In this document: in pieces, positions 22,555 through 31,633 of the stretch
Layout: each line of letters starts with the position of its first letter
Numbering within the stretch: position 1 is the stretch's first letter
Source: Zanthoxylum bungeanum
Taxonomy: Eukaryota; Streptophyta; Magnoliopsida; Sapindales; Rutaceae
Assembly (NCBI GenBank): GCA_019454045.1
Contig: SKCR01015060.1
Location: 24,194 to 88,193 of the forward strand
Reading direction: 5' to 3'
Length of the DNA: 64,000 bases
Notes under the pieces: model-generated
Database searches by the model: none
Seen by the model: the letters and a program-made list of their open reading frames with translations, nothing else
Told to the model about the DNA's origin: nothing
Translations under genes and position numbers: made by a program

Positions 22555-24576
22555 TGATGAGTGGTAAATCTATCACTATTTCCCACTCATTTAACCTAAT
22601 ATTTTGTATAGTTTCTTGAGTTTTGTGAATATTTTGATGTGTTTTGTGTTATTTTGTAGATAAATAAAGTTTCAGGACATTTTGGAAGTGATTTGGAGCA
22701 AAACCAGATAAATTGGCAAAAATAAGGTCCGGCGTCGCGACGCTCAACCATTCAACATCGCGACGCCCAGCGTGCGCCGTCAACGCTAACATACGCCGGT
22801 CAACGGTCAACAATTTGAGAAGTTTGACTTTGCTAATGTGCGCCGTGCCACGTGTCACCATCAGAGCCGATCTGCTAACATGCGTCGTGCCACATGTCAT
22901 CATCCTATGGTGCCGACAATCACCATCGCCACGTGTCGCAATCCTACGGTGTCGACAATCGCAATCGCCACGTGTCGCCACATCACCGCCACGTCACCAT
23001 GACATCATCAATGACATCAGCACAATCATTGAGTTATCCGGATAAGATTTTGACCGACGAATCAAAGAGTGACATGTGTCACTGTTCCAGCGTCGCGACG
23101 CTGAAGCCTTGAGCGTCGCGACGCTGGCCACCTATTTTAGCCTATAAATAGAGCTTCAGACTTCAGTTTCAGATGTACCTTCCTCTCTGAATTCTCTGAT
23201 ATAAATAGGGAGTTTTCTATCTAGTTTCTTTTATTTACAATTTTGTAATAGTAATAGTAATTTCATTTTGTAATAATAGTACTTTTACTATTTGAATAGT
23301 AATATTAATTTATTTTTACTATTTACTTTTTACAGTTTTACTATTCAACCATGTGGAGGTAACTTCCCCCTGCCAAGGTGAAAGGTAATTCTTTTACTAT
23401 TACTATTTAGATTAATCTCCCTTAGACATAACATATTCACTTTATAAAATTGGACTTACTGAGGATACCGTTATATTGGTCGGTTGGCTATCTATTATAA
23501 ACCGGATTAAACCTGACTTAACAAGGATACCACTATATTGGTCGATTGGCTATTTAAAATTCCCTTACCGCCTATATGGTAGGTTCATGGACAAATTTTA
23601 CCGCCTTTATGGCTGGTCAGATTTAATTTGACTTAATCAGGTTACCGCCTATATGGCCGGTTGGTTTTAATCTCACAAGTGAATATGTTATATTAAGGGA
23701 GATATCTAAGTTAGTAATTAGTAAAAGTAATTCCTTTTATCTTGGCATTTTATTTTCAATTACTTTTCCGCCTTTTTATTTTATCGCATTTACTTTTCAG
23801 GATTTATTTTATGTCTTTTAAGTTTTTATTAGCCCTAGCTATGTGTCGTAACTAAGTTAGTTATCTAGGTTTGTGATGAATTTCAATATCACGGTTTTAT
23901 AAGGAGTTAGACTATAGTTTGGGTAATGTAAAGATTTATTTATTGAGTCTTAATCTTAATGCTTTTTATTAACTGGCCATTAATAAAATTGATTTGGTAA
24001 ACTTAAAATGAACTAGACATACGGATTTTAAGTTTAAGACCTTAGACTCAATAGCCCACGATCTTCCTTGAGGATAGATAACCCTTTAATAGATTTCCTT
24101 ACAGGATAGGAATATACCTGTTGGGCGGGGGTAGCCATAATAAGAACTTAATCTTAATGAATCCATATAATTTGGTTGACATATGAATATGGTTCAATTG
24201 GGTTAAAATGGGTATTTGTAACTGACCATCGGAAGAGGCTTTTACATAAATTAGTGTTTCAGGTTAATAAATCATATATTACCCAACTATAGGATAACCA
24301 CTTCATCTTTTAAATAATATTGGAATAAATCACAACCTGGATAGTTTTTAATAATTTGGAATTTTCTTCAATCTACTTACATAAGTTTATTTTTATGTTT
24401 TTAAATTTAGAATCATCACATTTTCCCAATCATATCAAACAAACTGTTAGATACCAGTAATCATTTGACCCATTAAATTAATAAATTAAGGTTTTAAGTC
24501 CTCGTGGGATCGATACTTTTTATACTACTTGAACGATACGTGCGCTTGAGTTATACGCGTGTGTAAGCACCGGTCA
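22555..24576 (+). mobile_element. 5' LTR of element E2 (Athila-like Gypsy)
   Basis: A 2.02-kb LTR from TGATGAGTGG to CACCGGTCA, followed after six bases by the PBS. U3 (about 22725-23130) carries several CCACGTGTC or CACGTGTC motifs and four GCGTCGCGACGC-type palindromes (22731, 22753, 23090 and 23109). TATAAATA is at 23143-23150, so transcription would start near 23175. Hairpin array units are at 23467-23664. The E2 3' LTR is missing. Confidence 0.9.
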
Positions 24577-24582
24577 AGTTTT

Positions 24583-24600
24583 TGGCGCCGTTGCCGGGGA
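24583..24600 (+). promoter_or_regulatory. Primer-binding site, tRNA-Asp, of element E2
   Basis: TGGCGCCGTTGCCGGGGA is exactly complementary to the last 18 bases (including CCA) of plant tRNA-Asp(GTC). It lies six bases after the LTR end. tRNA-Asp priming is typical of Athila and related Gypsy elements. Confidence 0.93.
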
Positions 24601-24709
24601 CTTAGTTATCTTTTACTATTAGTTTACGGGTTAGATTTGTTACTTGTATTTAATTTTTCTTTTTACTTACTGTTTTTGTTTTCACTTGTTTCAGGTTCTG
24701 AGACACTTA

Positions 24710-26293
24710 ATGGGACGAACTAGAAGCTTTGAAATTCGACCCTGAGATTGAAATAACCATCAGACAGTTGAGAAGGGAAAGACGTGAAGGTCAAGAAGCA
24801 ATTGTCAACATGGAACCTGAACCTTTGGAGGTTGCACCACCAATTCCCATTCGATACAGAACTATTCCAGTGGTAGATGGCCTCATTTCATATATTGTAC
24901 TTCCTCCCTTACCAGAAAATGCGGGTGAGATCAAAACATGCATCCAAATGATTCAGCAATCAGTTCAATTTGGGGGGAATACAACTGAAGATCCTAATGC
25001 CCACATCAGCAACTTTCTGGAAGTTTGCGGCACTTTCAATTACAACCAAGGAGCTGAAGAAGCTATGAGATTGCGAGTTTTTCCATATTCCTTGAAAGAC
25101 AGAGCTAAGTCTTGGCTACATTCACTACCAGCAGGTTCCATCACAACTTGGAACACTCTAGCCACTAAATTCCTTGTAAAATACTTTCCACCGGCCAGAA
25201 CTGCAAAGTTGAGGAATGACATCACATCCTTCTTGCAGCAAGATTCGGAATCCCTTTGCGAAGCTTGGGAAAGATTCAAGGATTTGCTTCGGAAATGTCC
25301 TCACAATGAAATTACAAAATGGCTACAAGTCCAAACCTTCTACAATGGACTTTCTGGAATAATGAGAACCACAATTGATCCTGCTGCTGGAGGAGCACTA
25401 ATGGCAAAAGGAGAAGATCGGGCTTAGGACCTAATTGAAGAAATAGCCAATAACAATTCTTTGTGGCCAACAGAAAGGAGCATGATCCAAAGAATCGCAG
25501 TAATTTATGAAGTTGGAGCCAACACAGCACTGAATGCCAAGCTGGATATGATTTGCAAAAATTTGGAAACTCTTAACATGAAGGTTAATGGTGGATCCAC
25601 AAGTTCATCATATGGAGGAGCACCAAAACTAGTTCAGCAAGAAGAGACGGTGAACTATGTCAATAATTTCAACAGACAGGGAAACAATCCATATTCCAAC
25701 ACCTACAACCCTGGGTGGAGGAATCATCCCAATTTTTCATGGAGCAACAATTCAGGCAAAAGAACAACCCACCACCTGGATTCCAGCAACAGAACTATCC
25801 ACCATCTAGATTCCACCAGCAGAACAAAGGCCATGAGCATGAAAAAGAACCAGAAATGAAAGAATGGTTTGCAGAGATGTTCAAAAAGCAAGAAGCAAAA
25901 TACGATGCTATGATACAAAACCAATCAGCTTCTATCAAAGCACTGGAGAATCAGATGGGTCAACTGGCCAATGCTCAGAGTTACAGACCGCTAGGAAATC
26001 TTCCCAGTAACACAGAACCAAATCCAATGAACCGAAGGAAGGAGCAATGTCAAGCCATCATCTTGAAAAGCGGTACTGAGATCAATAAAGATGTTGGAAT
26101 CAAGGCATCCAAAGAAGAAGTTCCAAAAGAAGCAGAGCAACAGATGGAGGAACCAGAAGCAAAAGAAAAAGAACAGATAACTCCACCTCCACCTTTTCCT
26201 CAGCGTCTTCAGAAAAACAAACTGGACAAACAGTTTGCTCGATTCCTAGAGGTGTTCAAAAAGCTGCACATCAACATCCCATTTGCATAAGCC
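24710..26293 (+). pseudogene. gag: E2 gag (Athila-type, degenerate)
   Basis: Structural polyprotein of a Ty3/Gypsy element, which would form the virus-like particle. The ATG at 24710 opens MGRTRSFEIRP, which runs into a stop after a small deletion, so the longest frame effectively starts at 24729. The Retrotrans_gag domain is clear at about 24950-25400: RVFPYSLKDRAKSWLHSLP, TTWNTLATKFLVKYFPP, AKLRNDITSF, LCEAWERFKDLLRKCP and LQVQTFYNGLSG. A stop at about 25426 (RA-stop-DLIEE) and frame changes near 25720 break the rest, which includes an Asn/Gln/Pro-rich stretch and a coiled-coil-like block (ALENQMGQLANAQSY). It is closely related to the reversed gag of element F. Confidence 0.9.
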
Positions 26294-26302
26294 TTCGAAG
26301 AA

Positions 26303-26765
26303 ATGCCCAGCTATGTCAAATTCATGAAAGACATTCTTTCACGAAAACAGAGACTGGGAGATTACGAGACAGTAGCATTGATGGAGGAATACAGTGCCAT
26401 CATTCAGAGGAAACTTCCCCCGAAGTTGAAAGATCTTGGCAGTTTCACAGTCTCGTGCACCATTGGAGAACATTATGTCGGTAAGGCTTTATGTGATTTA
26501 GGTGCTAGTGTTAACTTAATGCCTTTTTCTATTTACAGGAAACTGCAAATTGGAGAAGCAATGCCTACCTCAGTTTCACTACAACTTGCTGATAGAACGC
26601 TCGCGTTTCCGAGAGGAGTTGTTGAAGATGTGCTAGTCAAAGTTGATAAACTTATTCTCCCAGCAGATTTCATCATTCTAGACATGGAAGAAGACAAAGA
26701 TGTGCCTATCATCCTTGGGAGACCATTCTTGGCCACAGGACGAACTGTAATTGATGAAAAAGAGG
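26303..26765 (+). pseudogene. E2 aspartic protease, then truncation
   Basis: Retropepsin-like domain with the active site in CDLGASVNLMPFSIYRKL, the flap-region LADRTLAFPRGVVEDVLVKV and the C-terminal hydrophobic ILGRPFLATGR. The domain itself is open and its catalytic DLGA is intact, so it is the best preserved part of E2. It is cut at about 26765 after VIDEK. The following 29 bases (26766-26794) are a displaced scrap of gag (GWEMYKDLL, as in F gag near 33110-33145), and the reversed LTR of F starts straight after. Reverse transcriptase, RNase H and integrase are absent. Confidence 0.88.
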
Positions 26766-26794
26766 AAGGTTGGGAAATGTACAAAGATTTACTC
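26766..26794 (+). other. Gag-derived filler at the E2/F junction
   Basis: About 29 bases reading GWEMYKDLL. They match the gag coding sequence of F (reverse strand near 33110-33145) but are not at that place in the element. The filler lies between the E2 protease and the F LTR. Such templated filler is typical of end-joining repair. Confidence 0.65.
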
Positions 26795-28832
26795 TGATGT
26801 TTACACACGCGTATAACGCAAGCGCACGTATCGTTCAAGTAGTATAAAAGTATCGATCCCACGAGGACTTAATACCTTAATTTATTAATTTAATGGGTCC
26901 AAATGATTACTGGTATCTAACAGTTTTTTTGATATGATTGGAAAAGGTGATGATTCTAAATTTAAAAACATATAAATAAAATTTGCGTAAGTAGATTGAA
27001 GAAAATCCAAATTTTTATAAAAACTTTCCAGGGTTGTGATTTATTCCAATATTATTTAAAAGATGGAGTGGTTATCATATAGTTGGGTAATATATTGATT
27101 TATTAACTTGGAACACTAAATTATGTAAAAGCCTCTTCTGATGGTCAATTACAAATACCCAGTATAACCCAATTGAACCATATTCCTATGTCAACCACAT
27201 TATCTGGATTCATTAAGATTAAGTTCCAATTATGGCTACCCCCGCCCGACAAGTATATTCCTATCCTGTAAGGAAATCTATTAAAGGGTTATCTATCCTC
27301 AAGAAAGATCGTGGGCAATTGAGTCTAAGGTCTTAAACTTAAAATCTCTATGTCTAGTTCATTTTAAGTTTACCAAATCAATTTTATTAATGGCCAGTTA
27401 ATAAAAAGTATTAAGATTAAGACTCAATAAATAAATCTTTACATTACCCAAACTATAGTCTAACCCCTTATAAAACTGTGATATTAAAATTCATCACAAC
27501 CCTAGATAACTGACTTAGTTACGACACATAACTAGGGCTAATGAAAACTTAAAAGACATAAAGTAAAAATGCTGAAAAGTAAATGTGATAAAGTAAAGGC
27601 GGAAAAGTAAATGAAAATAAACTGCTAAGGTAAAAGGAATTACTTTTACTATTTACTAACTTAGATATCTCCCTTAATATAACATAATCACTTGTGAGAT
27701 TAAAACCAACCAGCCATATAAGCGGTAACCTGATTAAGTCAAATTAAGTCCAACCAGCCATAAAGGCGGTAAAATTTGTCCATGAACCTGCCATATAGGC
27801 GGTAAGGAAATTTAAATAGCCAACCGACCAATATAGCGGTATCCTTTTTTAGTCAGGTTTAATCCAGTTTAATTTAAATAGCCAACCGACCAATATAGCG
27901 GTATCCTCATTAAGTCCAATTTTAAATAGTGAATATATTATATTTAAGGGAGATTAATCTAAATAGTAAGAGTAAAAGAATTACCTTTCACCTTGGCAGG
28001 GGGAAGTTACCTCCTCATGGCTGGATAGTAAAACTGTAAAAGATAAAAAGTAAAAATAAATTACTATTACTATTCAAATAGTAAAAGTACTATTTTTACA
28101 AAATGAAATTACAATTACTATTACAAAACTGTAAATAAAAGAAATTAGGTAGAAAACTCATTATTTACATCAGAGAATTCAGAGATGAAGGTACATTAGA
28201 AACTGAAATTTGAAGCTCTATTTAGAGGCGCGGATAGGTGTCCAGCATCGCGACGTGGCGATGAAGTGGCGACACGTGGTGAAAGTTATTTGCGACACGT
28301 GGCGACACGTGGCATGATGTGATTGGCTGATGATGACGTGGCACTTTAACTTGGTCAACTGTTGACGTGGATGATGACGTGTCATGACACGTGGCAAAGT
28401 TGACTTGCTGACGTGTCTGATGATGTGGCGACACGTAGGATGACACATGGCACACGTGACGATGGTGATTGTCGGCACCGTAGGATGATGACACATGGCA
28501 CGGCGTATGTTAGCAGATCGGCTCTGATGGTGACACGTGGCACGGCGCACATTAGCAAAGTCAAACTTCTCAAATTCTGACCCGTTGACCGGCGTACGTT
28601 AGCATTGACAGCGCACGCTGGGCGTCGCGACGCTGAAGACTTAGGCATCGCGACGCCGGCCCCTTTTTTGCCAATTTTTCCAGTTTTGTTCCAAATCACC
28701 TCCAGAATGTCCTGAAACTTTATTTATCTACAAAATAACACAAAACACATCAAAATATTCACAAAACTCAAGAAACTATACAAAATATTAGGTAAAATGA
28801 GTGGGAAATAGTGATGGATTTACCACTCATCA
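26795..28832 (-). mobile_element. 3' LTR of element F (Athila-like Gypsy)
   Basis: A 2.04-kb LTR in reverse orientation. On the plus strand it runs from TGATGTTTACACACG to CCACTCATCA. U3 (about 28230-28640) is rich in CACGTGTC/GACACGTGG motifs. The TATA position reads CTAAATAG near 28216, a mutated TATA box. The hairpin array is at 27708-27906. With the E2 5' LTR it forms a 2-kb inverted repeat around a 2.2-kb centre. The left flank (TACTC) does not match the flank of F at the right (GCAGC). Confidence 0.9.
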
Positions 28833-29840
28833 CACCCCCAAACCTAACATTTTGCTAGTCCTCGAGCAAAACATAGAATAAAATAACATAATTAAAATTT
28901 AACTAAGCCACTTTCGTAGGGATCACAGTTGCATTTAGCATATGCAACAAGCCTTAAACCCCTAGGTGTCCCTAGTGGACGAGTTGTAGTCTTGTGAGTG
29001 CTTACAGTAATGATCCCCACAAACATTTTACAAAAATAAAAATGTAGTGAAACTAATGCACACAAAAGCAAAAAGACAAGAGAAAATAGAATAAAGAAGT
29101 TAGTGACTAATCAGGTGAAACTTCTACTACAAGTTACTAGTTGTTTTGTTTCTTTCTAAATTACCAAATAAGTATATTCTCCGATTATTTTTACCATTCT
29201 CCATATACACAACTAACAAAGTATTATTCAACTCATTTTTGCCCACAACAGTCACAAGTGTAGTTGATAAGAAGGTAATATATTTGTCATAAAGTTTTAT
29301 CAGAATTCACACCTTTTTATAATGATGGAATAATTTTTTCTGATTTTTTCTTTGATTTTTGATTTTGACTTTTATTTATATACAATACCTTCCGTCTATG
29401 TAGCGAGCTTTGAGTCGGTAGCTCCCAAACCAGTTGGCTTTAGGGCACCAGGTGTTAAGACACCCCTACGGACTTAATTACCCAGACTTTAGATATATAT
29501 ATTTTTTACACAGCATCTTCGATCCATGTAGCGAGCTTTGGGCCAGTGACTCCCAAACCAGTTAGTTTTAGGGCATTAGGTTTTAAAATACCCTTACAGA
29601 CTTAATAACTCGGATCTCAGACGTTTTTTTTTTACTCCATCACTTTTTGAGATGATTTCTCCAATTAAACAAGAGCACTGAATATTACAATCTTTTCAAT
29701 TACAGCATCATGTCTGTATGTTACTATGCATGTTGATAATACCTACCAACTAAGCATAAGAAGATTCATTTTAGTCAGTTTTATGGAGAATTAACAAATT
29801 AAGTAATTTAAAAGGAAATAAACAAAAATTAACTTTTTCG
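28833..29840 (-). other. PPT and 3' untranslated region of element F
   Basis: The purine tract GTTAGGTTTGGGGGTG (reverse strand, 28833-28848) abuts the LTR, as in element A. The following ~450 bp match 1-480 of the window. Two tandem copies of a ~127-bp unit lie at 29388-29640. No coding sequence is recognised. The region ends near a 40-bp repeat that also occurs on the far side of the LOG-like gene. Confidence 0.75.
29388..29640. repeat. Tandem duplication, ~127 bp unit, in 3'UTR of F
   Basis: Copy 1 begins at about 29388 and copy 2 at about 29515. Shared blocks include ATGTAGCGAGCTTTG, ACTCCCAAACCAGTT / GCTCCCAAACCAGTT and ACGGACTTAAT / ACAGACTTAAT. The copies differ at many positions, mostly transitions. 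Confidence 0.85.
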
Positions 29841-29856
29841 AAATAGGTTTGAGATA

Positions 29857-29896
29857 CGTCTCAGGAGTGGAAACTCCTTACACAGCTATCTCTCAC
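29857..29896. repeat. Direct repeat flanking the LOG-like gene (3' side of gene)
   Basis: CGTCTCAGGAGTGGAAACTC followed by CTTACACAGCTATC. The counterpart at 30821-30856 reads CGTCTCAGGAATTTATTCC then TTACTCAGCCATCAC, in the same orientation. Each copy contains a small inverted repeat (AGGAGT/ACTCCT; AGGAAT/ATTCCT). Together they bracket the captured gene. Confidence 0.6.
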
Positions 29897-29913
29897 CAAT
29901 TCCACCTTTTTAG

Positions 29914-30546
29914 TCAACATAAAGACACAAAAATGCAAAATATTTTTGTAATTTTTGAAAAAATTTCAATTTTTTTTGGATTTTTCTTTGCTAGGATTTT
30001 GTCAATCAATTCTTCGGCTTTTCTTACAGTTAAGAATATTTCCTTTACTGGTTTCGAAATGAGCCCAAGTTTGTTAGCATCTGCAAGAAATACGAAAAGA
30101 AAATCGAAAAATTCATCCACATTAAGTAATCCAATGGGTTTCTGGTGGATGTTCAAATTTGCCCAAGATGCTACTGTGAATATTTCTTCCAACATGCCTA
30201 GCCCGCCAGGTAAAGCAATGAAGGCGTCAACGTGATTGATCATTTCAATGAGTTGTTTAGACATATCTGAGACAATGCATTCTTCTCCTTTTGAATCTCC
30301 GATGAGGCCTGTCTCTGCTAATGGTTTTGGAATGATCCCCAAAACATGGATGCCACCTTCTTGCACGGCTTTTGAAATACATCCCATTAATCCAAGATTG
30401 TCACCTCCATATACTAAGTGCATGTTCCGTTCAGCAATAATTCTCCCCAATTCCTTTGCGGCCTCCATATATTCTAGCTTGCTCCCAGAATTAGATCCAC
30501 AAAACACACAGATATGAGTAACTCATCTCTTGGAAATTGTTTCCAT
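29914..30546 (-). pseudogene. LOG-like: LOG-like cytokinin phosphoribohydrolase gene captured in element F (pseudogene)
   Basis: LOG enzymes release active cytokinin bases from cytokinin riboside 5'-monophosphates in the cytosol. The ATG at 30546 opens a 210-codon frame of normal family length. Fold motifs are ICVFCGSNSGSK (residues 12-23), LVYGGDNLGLMGCIS (44-58), GIIPKPLAETGLIG, DAFIALPGGLGMLEEIF (107-123), WANLNIHQKPIGLLNVD and AEELIDKIL. Codon 8 is TGA (30523-30525). The usual motif PGGxGTxxE has Met for Thr (118), and the catalytic Arg expected before it (D-M-x-x-R) is Gln98. The Glu pair 120-121 remains. Plant LOG genes have several introns and this frame has none. It lies on the same strand as F, between the integrase end (31102) and the PPT, where Athila elements may carry an env-like frame. 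Confidence 0.9.
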
Positions 30547-30574
30547 TTTTCTCTTATCTGAATTTTTATCTCGA

Positions 30575-30625
30575 TGTGTAGAAGAGAAGTCTAACGAGAT
30601 GAATTTATAGATCCTGAAAAGGGTG
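30575..30625 (-). promoter_or_regulatory. Possible TATA promoter of the LOG-like gene
   Basis: On the reverse strand GGATCTATAAATTC lies at about 30601-30614, some 55-60 bases before the ATG, with a CT-rich stretch CTTCTCTTCTACAC after it. Spacing fits a TATA box with a start near 30575 and a short leader. If real, the gene was captured with promoter DNA and not only as mRNA. Confidence 0.35.
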
Positions 30626-30820
30626 AGTAATAATTGCACTAGTATCTGTCAAATGACAATTATTAGAATAACGTTAAAATAAATCATGAAAAGTCAAAAA
30701 GTATAAATCTTGTCGGTGAAAATAAAGATAATAACAAAAGAAAAGCAAATCAAAACAATAATTAAGGTAACAGAATTGTGTACGCAATACTTCACTCGTT
30801 AGTATAAATTCATCAGGATG

Positions 30821-30856
30821 CGTCTCAGGAATTTATTCCTTACTCAGCCATCACAA
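30821..30856. repeat. Direct repeat flanking the LOG-like gene (5' side of gene)
   Basis: CGTCTCAGGAATTTATTCC then TTACTCAGCCATCAC, matching 29857-29896 in the same orientation at roughly three quarters of positions by eye. It could be the scar of the capture event or an older repeat of the element. Confidence 0.6.
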
Positions 30857-31101
30857 ATGAATTAGCTCTCGTCATTGTGATTGCCAAACATCATTCCTCC
30901 TTAAATGCTCCGTTTATGCCTTTCCCTACAAAAATAACACACAAAATTAAAAATCCTACAACATGTATACACAAAACATGAAAATAAAAATTACAACAAA
31001 TTACATAGGTTGCCTCTCTGCTAGTGCTAAATTTAACATCTTCAGCCAGACGTGACTGCCCAATTATTATGCTGGATCTGAAAGTGTGACACTTTCTTTT
31101 T

Positions 31102-31609
31102 GTTACTCAAATGATTCTCCCCAGTAGTGCTTGACAAGCTTGTTTTTTACCTTGAAAGTTTTGTTGGAGTCGGGATCATGTATCTCAAAGGCTCTGTCTG
31201 GTAAAACCTTGGTGATTAAGAATGGACCTGATCATCGTGATTTTGGCTTCCAATGGAAGAATTTCACCCTTGATTTGTTTAACAGTACCTTCTGCCCTGG
31301 TTCCAGTTGTATGCGCACAGATTTCTCATCATGTCTTTTCCTGGCATTTTCTTTGTACAATTTGGCATTCTCAAAAGGCTGAATGTGAAATTCCTCCAAT
31401 TTGTTGAACTGGTGGAACTGTTTCTCTTTTGTTTCTTGTAGTTCAAGAATATGTGTCTTTAGTGCACAATAATTTTTATCTTCAGGCTCCACAGGTAATT
31501 TTTTAAGTTTGTCAGTAGAACTTTGTTTTGCATCAGAGTTCTGGATGGTACTGTGTATCACATCAAGTCTGAAACATTCCTCATTCTTTTCATCATCTGG
31601 GAAATTCAT
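31102..31609 (-). pseudogene. Element F integrase C-terminal tail
   Basis: Only the last part of the pol polyprotein survives. It shows ELQETKEKQFHQFNKLEE, LYKENARKRHDEK, LEPGQKVLLNKSRVKFF, WKPKSR, a stop in place of Trp, then SGPFLITKVLPDRAFEIHD and a terminal KLVKHYWGESFE before TAA at 31102-31104. This is the usual C-terminal DNA-binding domain of Athila/Tat integrases. It follows the protease directly: about 3 kb for reverse transcriptase, RNase H and the DDE core is missing. The join lies between 31570 and 31634, after MNFPDDEKNEE, a stretch I cannot place with certainty. Confidence 0.85.
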
Positions 31610-31633
31610 GGCTTTGAAAACTTTGAATGTTAC

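Noticed and set aside
22649..23112. His/Arg-rich frames in the LTR U3 regions, also at 28218-28699 and 44974-45366
   Set aside because: They are repeats of CACGTGTC and GCGTCGCGACGC read in frame; they lie in promoter DNA and differ between copies.
24583..24600. A tRNA-Asp gene
   Set aside because: Only the 18 bases complementary to the tRNA 3' end are present, directly after an LTR: it is a primer-binding site.
29849..30517. Plus-strand frames opposite the LOG-like gene
   Set aside because: They are antisense shadows of a clear family match on the reverse strand.
29914..30546. The LOG-like gene as an ordinary host gene not connected to the retrotransposon
   Set aside because: It lies on the same strand between the integrase tail and PPT/3' LTR of one element and has no introns. 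I keep an independent retrocopy insertion into F as a lesser possibility.
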